Counted from the first letter of the stretch, positions 20,762-33,721 are shown. The stretch: 64,000 nucleotides of DNA from Tetragonia tetragonoides (GCA_038025085.1 CM076146.1:20779001-20843000); one strand, 5' to 3'. The notes: generated by a model not told the origin, from the sequence alone. Numbers and translations: made by a program.

Positions 20762-22060
20762 TTATTTTTTTTTAGACATAGCACTTCCCAGTTGGTCCAT
20801 GTTGGTGAGTTGGCTGAACTCGATGGCACAAATGTCCATGAGTCGGACTACGCCTCGTGATAAGATGTATTTAATGATGAATGGACCGGACCAATTGGGT
20901 CGAAACTTGCCTCTGGGGTCGGTAACTGGGACACGCAATTCTTTCCAAACTAAGTCTCCTTCCTTTAGATTTCGAGGTCGAACCTTTTTGTTGAATGCTC
21001 TTGCCATGCGTTGCTGATACATGTGGGAATGGTCTAAGGTCCGTAGGCGTCTTTCATCTGTGAACATGAGTTCTTCGTAGCGGGCTTGTAACCATTGGGT
21101 TTCGAGAATTTCACCCTCTAAGGCTATGCGCATGGAGGGTAGTTGGACTTCTATGGGTAGCACTGCTTCCATTCCGTAGACAAGGGAATAAGGTGTCGCT
21201 CCTGTGGAGGATCTTATGGATGTCCCATATCCCCAAAGGGAAAATGGGAGTTTTATGGGCCAATCTTTGTAGTTTTCTATCATCTTTTCAATGATAGTCT
21301 TGAGGTTTTTGTTGGCGGCTTCCATTATGCTGTTAGTTTGGGGATGGTAAGGGGATGATTTGTGGTGCTGGATTTGTGGTGCTGGATCCATGGTCACTAA
21401 TAATTCCATGTTGAATGCCGTATCGGCAGATGATGTTGTTCCTTATGAATTTGGACACTTGTTTGGAGGTGAGGACGGCATAGGATTGGGCTTCAACCCA
21501 TTTGGTAAAATAGTCTATGGCTACTAGGATGTATTCATGTCCTCCCGAGGCTTTTGGGGTGATTTTACCTATGATATCTATTCCCCATGCGGAAAATGGC
21601 CAAGGGGATGTGAAGTTGTGGAGCTATAAGGGTGGCATATGCTGCAGGCTGGCATATATCTGACACTTCTTGCATTTCTTGACATAATCGTAACAATCCC
21701 TTTCCATAGTGGTCCAGTAGTATTCCAGTCGTAGGACCTTTCTAGAGAGCATTCGACCATTCATGTGTGGTCTGCACACACCATTGTGTACCTCGTCCAT
21801 GATCTCTGCGGCTTCTTTGGAGTTCACGCATCTGAGGTTGACCCCGTTGTGGGACTTCTTGTATAGAACCCCCTTGTATTCTATGTATTGTGCCGCTAAG
21901 AGATGGATAGCCCGTTGAGCTCTTATTAGCGCTTCTTGAGGGTATATTCCTTTGGTGATGTAGTTGAAGACGTCTTGGTACCAAGGATCTTCTTCGATCA
22001 GAGCCAGGGTCAGATCCGTGTCGAGGTTGTTGCAGAAAGCGGGCTTGCTTCTTCTTGTGG
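20762..22060 (-). pseudogene. X_B integrase
   Basis: Minus strand: lead-in EEDPWYQDVFNYITKG, HNGVNLRCVNSKEAAE, zinc module (GVCRPHMNGRMLSRK, CKKCQIYASL), then a stop at 21624 and the core GIDIIGKITP and IISDHGS. At about 21385 some 40 bases are lost and a short CAGCACCACAAAT repeat is present, removing residues between the second catalytic Asp and QHHKSSPY. The glutamate region (EAANKNLKTI) and the C-terminal domain (YGMEAVLPIEVQLP, RNLKEGDLVWKEL) remain. It cannot encode an active enzyme. Confidence 0.85.
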
Positions 22061-22379
22061 AGTGGCATCGTTGAGAGAGTTCAACTACTCAAATTCCTAT
22101 AAAAGAGATAATTTGCATCCTTGCTTTGCGAAGTTTACTTACAATGCTTAAATTAATTAGTTAATAATTTGTGCAATTTTGAGTTCATTGGATTTATCAA
22201 TAGCCAAACAAAGAAAGAAATGAGCAAAAGAAATTTTTATTGATTTGCAACAAAAGATAAGCACACTTGACTTTAGAGAAGAGGGTCTCTCATTCCCATC
22301 AAAAAGAAACTAGACTTAGAAAGGAAAGTAACAGGGGAACACCTCCGGTTCCAGACTCAACCTAAAGATTTAGCTAAGA
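22061..22379 (-). other. AT-rich spacer replacing PRO-RT-RNase H in X_B
   Basis: Matches 5700-6050 of X_A, including ATCAATAAAAATTTC on the minus strand and CTCTCAACGATGCCACTCC at the integrase side. The identical replacement in both copies marks X as a family with a fixed internal deletion. Confidence 0.75.
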
Positions 22380-23270
22380 TCTTAACTCGACAAAACTTGG
22401 GGATTCGGACTCGATTCCTCTAGCTCTTGCTGGTAGCCAACTAGTTCCAGGCTCCATAGGTATCATCTTCTTCTTTCTTGCCATGATTTCTTGTACATTA
22501 TCTTGCGAGCGGATGCACTGATCCGTGCGGTGGCCAAATACCCGGTGGTATTGAAAGTAGAGATTATCGTCAATCAAGATACCCACATCATAGAGCCGGT
22601 TGTAGAAGTCAATTGCTTGGTATAGGAGGCGTTATCCGTAAGTAGGTTGCAGATTCTTAATGAATTGGCAGATTTGATCACTTTGCGCAGGTTTCTCAAC
22701 CAGTTTGGCCACTTTTAGCCTCCAACGTTGAAGGAAGGTAAGAAACCCCTCATCTTTTCCTTGCTTCGTGATCTCTAATTCTCGAAGGGTCATGGAGAGG
22801 ACAACATTTTCCTTGTAGTGTGCAAGGAAGATTATAGTGAACTCTGACCAAGTATGGTAGTTTTCCAAATTCAAGGTGTAGAATCAACGACGATTCGAGG
22901 CATCAAGAGTCCGTGGGAACAAGTGTATGTAGATACTTTTGTCCATTCCTCTCAAACCCATGGCAGTAGTGAAGGCCTTGAGGTGATTTTGTGGATCCTC
23001 AGTTCTAGTAAAGGTCGGAACCTCGGGCATGGAGAACTTGGCTGGAAGCTTGCCCTTGACTTTGGGGTTGACCTTACCATCATCATGATTGTAGTTGGCC
23101 ATAGAGTTAATCTTTTTGAGCTTAGTGACTTGCTCATCCTCTTCAGTGTTGGAGTCAGAGAGGATTCTTGCTTCAACCCCTTTCTTTCTTTCCAAATCCT
23201 CAACCTTGAGTCGCATCCATTCCAAATTGCCCATGAGCTCATCAAGCTTCTCGTCAGTGGTTTTTGTCAT
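22374..23270 (-). pseudogene. X_B gag
   Basis: From the ATG at 23270: MTKTTDEKLDELMGNLEW, a coiled-coil-like stretch, KLPAKFSMPEVPTFTRTEDP, then the capsid helices (LRGMDKSIYIHLFPRTLD). A TAG lies at 22884; the frame then continues NLENYHTWSEFTIIFLAHYK, LRELEITKQGKDEGFLTFLQ and RWRLKVAKLVEKPAQSDQ. After a stop near 22632 comes a shortened knuckle, YHRVFGHRTDQCIRSQDN. The core is homologous to Y gag, and the tail to X_A gag. The middle part present in X_A (4415-5437) is missing here. Confidence 0.82.
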
Positions 23271-24122
23271 TGTGAAGATTGGGTGTGATTGGTGAGGTGA
23301 GCTTTGTGGTGGTAAGGGATTGTGGGGTGATGGCCTATTTTTTTGATGGTGAGGCTTTTTGTGGTGGAGGTAGTCAGGAACTTGGTGGTGAAGACGGTTG
23401 TGAACGAGCTAGCCTTACCGAAGGCCGAGCCCAGCTTTTCTCAAGATTTTTTTCCTCTTCGGACCCTCTATCCTGAATAGTAAGCACGGAGCACTTAGTA
23501 ACAAGTAAAGACCATGAGACTCTCACCAAAGAAAAAGGACGACCCCACATAGAAAACACATTGTCCTAAAAAAAAGATCCTTAAGCCTAAATACCCAAAT
23601 ATTTCCCCTAATATCCCAGGAAAATAAAGTCAATGAACGAAAATAAGAAAAATAGAAAAAGACGGACTATCCTATTTTTATTTTTCTAGACTCAAAGAAA
23701 ATGGAAAATGGGATAATATAAAATAAAAGAATTTCGATCTTCTTTTTTATTTTATTTTTTTTGCAATTTTTTTTTTTTGGCGTTTTTAATTTTTTGTTTT
23801 ACACCCTTTTTTTGGTTCTTTTTTTTAACCGAATCTGGATTACATCAAAAAATGAAAAAGAAATAGAAAAATAGAAAAAAGATAGAGGGGAAATTGGAAT
23901 GACTGACTCTTTTTTTTGCTAAAAAGATCCTAAGAAAATGTTCATGACTTTTATAGAATATATCATTGGGAAAAAGACGAGTGTTCATTGAATTGAATTC
24001 TCGCACCGTTTTTGGGCATTAGGAACTAGGTAAAAATAAAAGAAAAGACTCGTAGCATGTATGTACATGTTTGCACATAGTCATGACATTCAAGCATTCA
24101 GGCAAGCATTACAACGACGCAT
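23271..24122 (-). other. X_B leader, gag-proximal part
   Basis: AT-rich leader with homopolymer runs. On the minus strand TACTATTCAG followed by GATAG (near 23474) matches the splice acceptor at about 4314 in X_A. No protein is supported. The leader continues across the CACTA insertion at 34202. Confidence 0.65.
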
Positions 24123-24400
24123 CACTACAAGAAATGTCAATATTTACGACCATTTTATAACGAGGAGACGCGATTCTGGTCGTAATTGATGACCAATAAC
24201 GACCAATTTCAGAACTCGTCGTAATTGTGTAGTTTTACTTACGACCAATGCGTTTTCTCGTCGTAACTGTTACAAAACTCGTCGTTAAAATTATGAAAAT
24301 TTCAGACCAGCTGAGGCGGGACTTTTCGCGGGTCAAAAGTAATGTCAACGACCAGTAACACACCTACCACTGGTTTGTATGGTCGTAATTGTATAAACCC
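24123..24400. repeat. CACTA left subterminal repeats
   Basis: About ten copies of ACGACC, GGTCGT or CTCGTCGTAA in both orientations lie within 280 bases of the left end. In En/Spm elements such motifs bind the TNPA-like protein. Confidence 0.8.
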
Positions 24401-25930
24401 ACAAAAGACAAAACAAAAAGCTTTTAGAAAAAAAAAAGAAAACAAATGAAGTAGTCTAGGTGACCAGATGGAGAAAGCACGAGCCTTGTCTTCTCTTCAC
24501 TTAGGTTTCCTTAGAAACACTTTCTCTCTCCTTAGAACACCCACAAAACCCATCTCTCTCCAGAACTAGAATGGGTTTTAAATTCCATGCTTTACCTTGC
24601 TGTTAGAGATTTTTCTTGCTCGAAATCGAATTGCTCCTTCTCCGAATTGCAGTTCCTTGCTCCAAATTGCACAATCTGAAATGGTATGTTCTTCTTTTGC
24701 CCAAAATCTTAAACTTTGGCCTTCATCTTGCAAATTTTGACGTATTGCGATTAAGAGAATTAAAAACTTAATTTGGGTATGGCCAGATTCCCAGATCTGA
24801 TATTCGCCCTCTTTGTTCTTCTATTTAACAGGTACTCTTTCTTTACCCCTCTCTCTCTCTATCTATCTCTAGAATGTGTTCTTTCTCCATTTTTATCTTT
24901 CTAATGCTACAAGCTCACCAATTTCTTGAAAAATTACATGATATAATTACAATGGATTTTTCTATATATTACTCGTCATTTTTGGGTTATACGTTATTGT
25001 TTTGCTTTTGTTTAATTTTTCTGTTGTTGTGGCTGTTTCAGTATTTGGAGGTGGTTGTATACTGGAGTTTGGTTTAGTAGATTTTCTTCATTTGGTTGTT
25101 GCTTTGGATTTGGTTGCTGTTTTCGCTCCCAATGATCATGCTTAATTTATTTTTAATCAGTTACCTGCACTCTTGGATTTTATATTTTAAGCTGTTGGTT
25201 TTGGGTACAGAAAACAACTTTGTTCTTCAATCTTTTACCTTTAGTGTGGACTGTAGAATGAAAATATTTAAGTGTTGTGATATTGGTAGATGTAGTGTTG
25301 GTTGTAGTGATATTTATAGCTGCTCTTTGTATAAAACATGACTTTTTAATTGGACTTTGCTTAGATGGTGGAAGTTTGTCATATATACTATTATCTCAAT
25401 AAACTAATGTCACTACTGAATATTTAATGAATACTCCTATCTTTTAATATGTCGTTGATGATACAAATTTATTTGTTGATTGATTTATTCATAATTTCAT
25501 CAAATGTAAAATGTATAAACCAAAACACTGTTAGACAAGGAAGGTTAAAGAATGCTTAAGTTTTTTCCATTTTTTGTATGTAATCCCTGATGTCACGGTT
25601 GATTAAGTCTTCATTGTCTTTTCTTGTAAATAGTGTTCTGATTATTGGATATTTTATATATATGCTTCCCCTTCCCCTTTTTTATAGTGTTTTTTCCTAG
25701 TAAAAATGGCTTGTTATTTTATAATTTTGTCCACGAGATAGAATATATGTACTGTTTTGTTTTACAAAATCAGTAGAGGAGCCTTTTTTTCTTTTTAGCG
25801 AGAGCTACTAGAGGAGGCTTTAGTTCTGTTTTACCTATTGATTTATGCTTTGGTCATTATTTACAAATGGTAAAATCACATGTTTTTCCTCTTTCTATAG
25901 GTAATTAGGAGGTTAACTTGATTCGAAATA
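24401..25930 (+). other. CACTA 5' untranslated region and intron-like sequence
   Basis: T-rich, non-coding sequence between the subterminal repeats and the transposase start. CT-rich tracts near 24500-24560 and 24850 resemble a plant 5' leader. The sequence TTTCTATAGGTAATTAGG ends near 25910, so a 3' splice site just before the ATG is possible. Hydrophobic open frames here look like chance. Confidence 0.5.
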
Positions 25931-28900
25931 ATGGCACCTTGTAAACTTTGGATGAGACTTGCTGAGGATGAACGTGTTAATCCTGAATATGAAATTGGTG
26001 TTGAAATTTTTTTAGAATATGCTTTTGAAAGAACAGGGGAAAAAGAGGAAATTAAATGTCCATGTGTTAGATGCAACAACTCATACTTCAGGTCAAAGGT
26101 AGTGGTTAGAGACCATTTATTTGTTCATGGAATCATTTCAAGTTATACTTTTTGGTATCATCATGGGGAAAGAGTAGGTGAAACTCAATCTGACAATAAC
26201 ACTCATAGAGTCTCACAATCTTCAAGGGAAGACGATGAGTTAGAACATTTTGATGATGTGGATGAAATTGAGACAATGATTAGAGATGTTTTTCCTAATT
26301 ATGCTAGTTTGGGTGAAAATTATATGGATGTTGGTTCATCGAGTCATGTCGAGGTAGATGAAGAACCGAATGATGAAGCTAAGAAATTTTACAGAGTGTT
26401 TGAGGATTTCAAAAATCCGTTATATGAGAGTTCAAAGAGCTCAAAGTTGTTTGCAATTAATAACCTACTTCACATTAAAACTCTTGGGAGGTGGAGTAAT
26501 GAGTCATTTACTATGCTATTGCAATTTTTGAAAAATGAGTTTCTACCAAATGACTCTATGCTGCCTGTGAGCTATTATGATGCCAAAAAGATCATTCAAG
26601 ATCTTGGTCTCTCCTATAAAAAGATTGATGCATGTGTTAATGATTGTATGCTATTCTGGAAAGATGACGAAAAGCTAGATTTTGGTAAAGTTTGTCATGC
26701 TTCTAGGTGGGCACATGATAAACATAGTGGAGAGACCAGGACAAAGGAGAGTGGTAAGAGAATTCCTCATAAGGTACTTCATTATTTCCCACTTAACCCA
26801 AGGCTTCAACGCTTATTCATGTGCTTTAAGACAGCTTCAAAAATGACATGGCACCATGATAATCCAAGCAAAGATGGTGTGATGAGGCATCCTACACATG
26901 GCGAAGCATGGAAGGATTTTAATGAAAAACATGAAACTTTCTCCTCCAAGCCTCGGAATGTTAGGTTGGGCCTTGTAAGTGATGGATTTCAACCATTTTC
27001 TAATACTGCAACCCCGTATAGTATCTGACCCGTTATGTTGATTCCATACAACTTGCCCCCATGGATTTGCATGAAAGACTCCATTTATGTTGTCCATGCT
27101 CATTCCTGGACCTAGTGGCCCCGGTGATGCTATTGGTGTGTATCTACAACCTTTAGTGGAAGAGTTGAACGAGTTGTGGGAATTTGGGGTCGAGACATTT
27201 GAAGCATCAAGACAACAAAATTTTAAACTACATGATGCCTTATTATGGACTATCAATGACTATCCTGCCTATGGGATTTTATCGGGGTATTGTACTAAAG
27301 GAAAATTGGCATGTCCTATTTGCCATAAAAAAATCCATTCCATTAGGTTGCGTATATGTTCTAAGCAAGTTTATATGCGTCATCGTCGTTTTCTTCCCCG
27401 TATTCACCCATGGAGAAAGAAGAAAGACATATTTGGGAAGAAAGAAAAAGCAAGTCCACCAAAGCCATTGTCTGGGGATGAAATTCTTGAGGAAGTGAAA
27501 GATCATGAAGGGAATTGTTTGTCTAAGGATCCTTCTAAGAGGGATAAGATTTCACATAAACTCAGAGGTGATAATTGGAACAAAAAGAGTATATTTTTTG
27601 AGTTGCCTTATTGGAAGAGACTATTGCTACGGTACAATTTAGATGTTATGCATATTGAAAAAAATATTTGTGATATTGTGTTGGCAATCATCATGATCAT
27701 GAAGGGAAAAACAAAAGATTCGGCTAACTCTAGACTTGATTTGCAAGCAATGGGCATAATGTCAAACCTCCACCCTATCGTAAAGGGTGACAAGCTAGAG
27801 TTGCCTCCTGCACCGTACAAATTGTCTAAGAGTCAAAAGGAGATATTATGTCGATTCATAAAGGAATTGAAAGTTCCAGATGGGTTTTCATCCAACATAT
27901 CTCGATGTGTTAATTTAAAAGAGTGTCAGATTTCAGGGTTAAAGAGTCATGATTGTCATATTCTTTTACAACGTGTACTACCTCTCGTGATACGTGGCCT
28001 TTTGGTGAAAGATGTTTGTGAGCCCTTGATTGAGTTGTCTATGTTCTTTAATGTTTTGTGTGCTAAGTCACTAAGAGTTCAAGATGTAGAACAACTCAAA
28101 GCTCAAATTCCTTTGACTCTTTCCAAGTTAGAGGCTCCCTCTTGTTTTTTAATCATGTTGCATTTGGCTATTCACCTACCTGATGAGGCATTGCTTGGTG
28201 GGCCAGTTCATTTTCGGTGGATGTATCCTGGTGAGCGAAATCTTTTCACGCTCAAGTCCTATGTTCGAAACAAGGCTCGTCCTGAGGGTTCAATAGCAGA
28301 GGGATACATTGTGAATGAGTGTATGACCTTGTGTTCAAGGTACTTGCACAACATGGAAACAAAGTTTAATCGCCTCGAGAGAAATTATGATGGTGGTGCT
28401 GGACCTCAGAAAAAGCTTTCCATTTTTTCTCACCCGGGACGACCATTGGGAGCTGCCAAGATCATTAACTTTGACGTATATGAAAAGGAGCAAGCTCATA
28501 TTTACGCATTGAAGAATTGTGATGAAGTGCTACCATTCTTCGAGTATGTCACTCACCAAAATTGCTTAGTTCTTTGCAAATATTTATGAGCTGATTTGTA
28601 CTAATTTTTTACTAATAATTGTTCCAGGGAGTATGCTCAAATAATTGAAAATGAAGGAGTTCAACAATCTGCCCAAGAACAAGATAGAAATTTTGTCCAA
28701 TGGTTTAAAAGAAAAGTAAGTGTATTATCTTAACATGCCTTTATAGCTGACGTATTTCATTTGGAGCATGTAGTTATCATAACATTTTTTTCATTCTATC
28801 TCAGGTCCAAAAGTTGCAAGACGAAAACAACTGTCCTCATGGGGAGGAGTTTCAGGCCTTATCTCGTGGCCCTACCCAATATGTTAAATCTTTCAAAGGC

Positions 28901-29497
28901 TATGTGACCAATGGGTTTAGATTCAACACATCAAAACGAGATGAAGGCTTAAGAACACAAAATAGTGGAGTAGTGGTGGTTGGTGATTCTGGCGATCTTG
29001 GTGGGAGTTTAGATTATTTTGGGGTCTTGACAAAAGTGATCAAATTAGAATATTTAGGAGGCAATTATGTTGTGTTCTTCCGCTGTAATTGGTTTGATGC
29101 GCTTGATTCACGGAGAGGCATCAAAGAGGATAAGTTTGGGTTTGTTAGTGTTGATACTAGACGACTCTTGAAAACAAGTGTGCCATTTGTGCTAGCTAGC
29201 CAAGTGTCGCAAGTCTTCTATACTGCTGATATTGTGAACAAGGGTAGTTGGCGTGTTGTTGTTAAGACACATCGACGGGATGCATATGAGATGCCAATGG
29301 AAAATGACAATGACTCTGAAATCCCGGAGAAGTCTGATGCATATCAAGCAAATGAGTCATTCAATTTGAGTTCCAATGCATCAACTTCAGCATACACACC
29401 TGGTGAAATTAACAGTATGCATATTAGTGATGCAGAACCTGAGATCGTTGATGTTTCCTCTTTGGTTAAAGAAAGAAAAAGAAACTCTAGCAAATGA
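25931..29497 (+). pseudogene. CACTA transposase (TNPD-like), two lesions
   Basis: Exon 1 is 25931-28543; introns 28544-28627 and 28716-28804 follow GT-AG. Domains in order: transposase-associated N-terminus with Cys/His residues (CPCVRCNNSYF, about residues 40-50), Transposase_21 region (HDKHSGETRTKESGKR, LGLVSDGFQPFSNTATPYS), DUF4218 (LPDEALLGGPVHFRWMYPGE) and DUF4216 (FGFVSVDTRRLLKT). A TGA at 27026 replaces the expected Trp, and a one-base loss near 27075 shifts the frame before MLIPGPSGPGDAIGVYLQPL. Otherwise about 1,140 codons are open. It would cut and join element ends. Confidence 0.88.
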
Positions 29498-29767
29498 TGT
29501 AGTGTTTGGTTTGGTAGAGATTAATTAAATATGAGTTGTATGCTTTAGAAGCTTAGGTATATTCATTATTCTTAAGTTTTTCTGTCTTTCTATCCGTCAT
29601 TAGAAACTATGCACTAGCTGAGCTCTTTGTCATGTTGTTACTGTTATTGAATTATTGTTAAATTCAGTCTATTTAGCTTTCTAAATTATTGTGCATGCTG
29701 TGCTTGGCTTGTTTTTTTACTTTCAAAAGTGTCATTCGATTTGTGCTAACTAGTCATGTGTAGATTT

Positions 29768-31922
29768 ATGGCGCCAACAGGAAAATCTTCGAAGCTTGCG
29801 TATGTTGCGCCAGAGGCACTTGGAAAGAGTCGCGGACAAGGCATGAAAGTAATTTTCTTCCTAAGTTTATGTCAGCTGGAGCTTCATTTTCGTCGACAGC
29901 AGCAGCTCAAACAACTCCAATGACAGAAACAACTCCAACGACTAATGCAGCTGCTGTAACGCCATCTTCGTTAGCAACTGGCCATACCTCGGTAACTCGT
30001 AATGGAACTAGTAAAGGTTCTACTGTGAGCAAAGTGCACCAAGCTGGTAATGGCGCAAAACGCAAGGAAAAGGAGGTGAATATTCCGCAGATCAATGACA
30101 CCCAGATTTCTAGTGAGCATGTGAGACAAGCCTCATCATCTGCAACAATCAATGCTCTAACTCCCCATGTGTCAGCAAATCATAGTAGGGTAAGCAACGG
30201 TTCTGTTGTAAACCAAACTGAAAATGGATCAAAACACAAGGAAAAAGAGGGGAACATGCCACATGTTAATGATGACCAGAAATGTAGTGAGCAGGTCACA
30301 GATGCTGTTAGTGAACCTCTAAATTTGAGGGAGAATGTGCAAGGTTGGTTCCTTTTAACTTTCTCATACACTTATTGATACAATAAAGTTTTTGTTAACA
30401 GTTTGCACTTCATATTAATGCTTCAAATTTGCAGATTCTGCCACTGTAACTAAGAGGAGAAAGAGAGCACCGGATGCGAAGCCACGGGGTGTCAACTTGT
30501 GTAAGAGAGTGGCAAATCTTAAGGAGGGTGAGAGGTTAGAGGTTCATTTGTATAATAATGGTGCCGTTAGAGAGAACGGGAAGGCTATGTCTAGGCATAT
30601 GGGAAAAATTATTCGTGATCGCTCTATTTGTCCAGTTCGAGAACACTCTTGGGATGAGATAGAAGAAAGTGTTAAAACCCATATGTGGCAAGCAGTAATG
30701 GTAATCTATCCAATTTAGATTTTACACTTTTGTGTTTTGATGTTTCTTTAATCAGTATGTTCTGTCTTCTTTGTTAATTATGTGTTTATGTTTCATTCTT
30801 TGATTTTCCATTTTCTAGGACAAGTTTTGTGCTACTGGCAATGTTGAATTTGATCGCCAAACCACTGTAGAGCATTTGCGAAGATTGTGGCACAACTGGA
30901 AAGGAATTTTGAAACAAGAAAACATCAAGGACATAGAAAGTATACCTAAAGCACTAGAGAAAATACCTAATAAGTTGACCAAAGAGGATTGGGAATGGTT
31001 GGCGAAGGAGCATTTTACATCAGCAGACTTTGAAGTAAGATGTCTTTGTAGTTGTTTGGCATTTCAAATCTTAAAAAAGTACCGCTGATAACCCTTAATA
31101 TGTATTTGACCATTCTACACATCATGTGTTTCTAGAAAGTTAGTGCCACAGCTTCTGAAAACAAAGGGTTCTTAAAGATGCCCCATCGTACCGGTAGCAT
31201 GCCAATTAGACAAGTGGTATGGGAGGAGATGGTAAGATCAATTTTGTCGTTTTCCCATCATATTTCTTTATTTCTGTCATTGTTTGAAATACTTCAATTG
31301 TTTATAAAAGGAGGAAAAAAGGGAGACACGCCCTCTGTATCTGAGGTTTTCAAGAAGACTAGGATGTTGAAATCTGGAAGTTTAAATGTTGAAGAAACAA
31401 AAAAATATGTATGTGATATTGTTTTCAAATAATTGAAAACTTGACAGCTACATATTGAAATTGATGATTTGTGTGTATTCATTTGGTTTTTGTTTTTTTC
31501 CCTCTTAGCATTGAGAACTTGCAGAATGAGATTGTGGATGTTGAAACAAACAATCCATCTTTCTCCCATTTTGAGGTAGTTGAAGAGTGTTTCGGTCCAA
31601 AAAATCGTGATCATGTGGTGTGCTTTGGCTTTGGCATGAAACCAAAAGATATAAGAGGACCTTTACCAAGTAGGGCTGATCTTACATCAATCATACATGA
31701 GAAGGATAAAGAAAACAATGATCTTCGACTACTGTGGCTGAACTGGAAACTAACCAGAAGAAAGAGAGTGAAGAGAGCCAAAAGAAGATAGATGCTATGA
31801 ATGAAAAGTTAAACAAAGAGCGTGAAGAAAGCGAAAAGAAGATGGATGCTATGAATGAAAAGCTCACTATGCTAATGAGTATGGCGTTTGCGCAAGACAC
31901 TGACAGGAGTACCCCAAACTAA
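29768..31922 (+). pseudogene. CACTA second gene, Transposase_24/TNPA-like
   Basis: Start MAPTGKSSKLAYVAPEALGK at 29768, with a frame change near 29850. Exons with good splice sites include 29869-30343, 30435-30700, 30819-31034, 31136-31231, about 31311-31413 and about 31509-31922. After a Ser/Thr/Asn-rich linker come KPRGVNLCKRVANLKEGERL, WDEIEESVKTHMWQAVM, LRRLWHNWKGILKQENI and MPHRTGSMPIRQVVWEEM, the Plant transposase (Ptta/En/Spm) domain. The C-terminus has a coiled coil (two copies of KKxDAMNEKL) after a frame change near 31725. It probably binds subterminal repeats. Confidence 0.78.
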
Positions 31923-33721
31923 TTCATATGCCAGCATTGTCAAGGTATGCATAATCAACGACAGGAAAATATTTGCATTTTTGTCAAATAAATGCTGATT
32001 ATTGATTCATTAGATTGTTATTGTTGACTTTTGCTTCCTGAGATTTTTTTTGTTCGCCGTGCTTATAGAATTTGGATTGGATTTCAGGTTGGATTATTAG
32101 GATTAGAGTTGAGTGCTTGAGTTTGGGTTCTTTTTGTGTTCTGCTGGTGCGTTTAGTCTGCTTATTCACATGTTTCTGAGTGGAAAAAATAACTGTCATG
32201 ATTTTAATGTGGTTTTAGTACACATGTAGGTTATGGCTAATATTTGAGCTTCCATCAGGTTCATTTACAACCTTTTTTTTGGAAATAAGTCAGGAACTTA
32301 TGATTACCAAAGTGACCGATTACAACCTATTTAAAGGTTTTACAAGAGCAATGTACCACAACATGGGCCCCTGACCCCTTGTATCTCCTCATCAGAGTTT
32401 AGAGCAAGCATACAGCTAAATAAAAACAAACTATTACAACAATACAGCTTTTCAAAAACCATCAAAATATTACATCAGTTTGAAGATCAGGTCTCTATCT
32501 GCTTGTGTCATTTTCCTTATGTCAAGGCTGCTGATTCTGGTTTTGACCTCGAACTGCAAATTGGTCATCAGTCCAGCTGCAAGTGTGTGCTTGTTGTTAA
32601 AGCAAACATTGTTCTTGTCTCTCCAAATAGTGTACACCATTGCTGTGAGAGTACCACTGGTTATTCTTCTTTGCAGTTTACTTTTGAGCCTTCTAGCTAT
32701 CCAGTTCAAGATTGTGTGAATACTACCTGCACTGGTTCTCCACTCTAGCCAGTTTTTAACACCTTCAACAAGTTCTTGAGAGACTTTACAATCAAAATAC
32801 AGGTGCTGGTGACTTTCAGATTTATCATCACATAAATAGCATTTATCATTCCCTCTTAAGAACCCTATGATGCACATTCAATACTTTGTTCCTTTATGAG
32901 TCAGCCAACCTTACAAATGAAAGTAATTCAAAGTAGTTGAATGTGGCTTTTCAGGATGAACTTTGTTGCTTAAATTCATCACTTAGGCTACTAGAAACAT
33001 CAAATTATGGCGTACGACTTGAGTTTGTTGACAATATTGAGATGATTATGATGGACATGGACTGATAGACGGAGGAGGAGTTTAGGGGTACTATAAAGTC
33101 AGGGGATGGAGGCAGAGATGATGGAGGAGTGCTGCACTAACCATGAACAAAAGTGTTATAATTTTGGATTTGTTGCATTCTTGCTTCATTTTGAGTTGTG
33201 GGTTTTCTTTCTCTTCTGATTCTCTGTATGCCTTGAACTATATAAGCTTAAACTTGTCTGATCTTGGAAGCTTGACAAACTTGACAGCTCAAAGTTCATC
33301 AAATCTGTCTTGAGAGGAAAGAATCTTTGTTCCTGTTACTTTTTTTTTTCCAGAGTTGTCTTAGCTTATAAATGAAATTAGTGTATACTTTATGATAATC
33401 TTATATATACATTTTTCTCTTAATATTTGCAGGTAGGTGATTAATTGAACAAGAGTAGAAAATACTATTTGAGACATGAAGTAAACTTTTTGGGAGATGA
33501 AGCTTTCGTGTTTGTAAATTTTAGGGACCTTAGCTTTAAAAACAATGGATTCATGTCAATTTAAAGAGTTTGGCAGGTGATAGTGATATATCTAATCACT
33601 GATTGTAACTAGTGCTAGTGATATGTGACACGTATTAATATATTTGAAGCACTTAATTATTATAAGCTCTCATGATCCATTTAGTTATATTCCAAATTGT
33701 ATTGAGTAAATGACCCACTTA
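31923..33721. other. CACTA 3' untranslated region with a LINE tail inserted
   Basis: Non-coding sequence between gene 2 and the right subterminal repeats. It contains a LINE fragment at about 32272-32900 (listed separately). The rest is AT-rich and holds no supported gene. Confidence 0.55.
32272..32900 (-). mobile_element. 5'-truncated LINE 3' end in the CACTA element
   Basis: On the minus strand an open frame (32877-32470) encodes CYLCDDKSESHQHLYFDCKV, the reverse-transcriptase zinc-binding domain (zf-RVT) at the end of plant LINE ORF2. It is followed by WIARRLKSKLQRRI and TMVYTIWRDKNN-like sequence. The fragment ends in a short run of A on the minus strand (T run at 32272). Loss of everything upstream is typical of 5'-truncated LINE insertion. 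Target duplications were not resolved. Confidence 0.78.

Noticed and set aside
24874..25341. Hydrophobic open frames suggestive of membrane proteins
   Set aside because: T-rich intron or 5' UTR of the CACTA transposase; composition alone explains the hydrophobicity.
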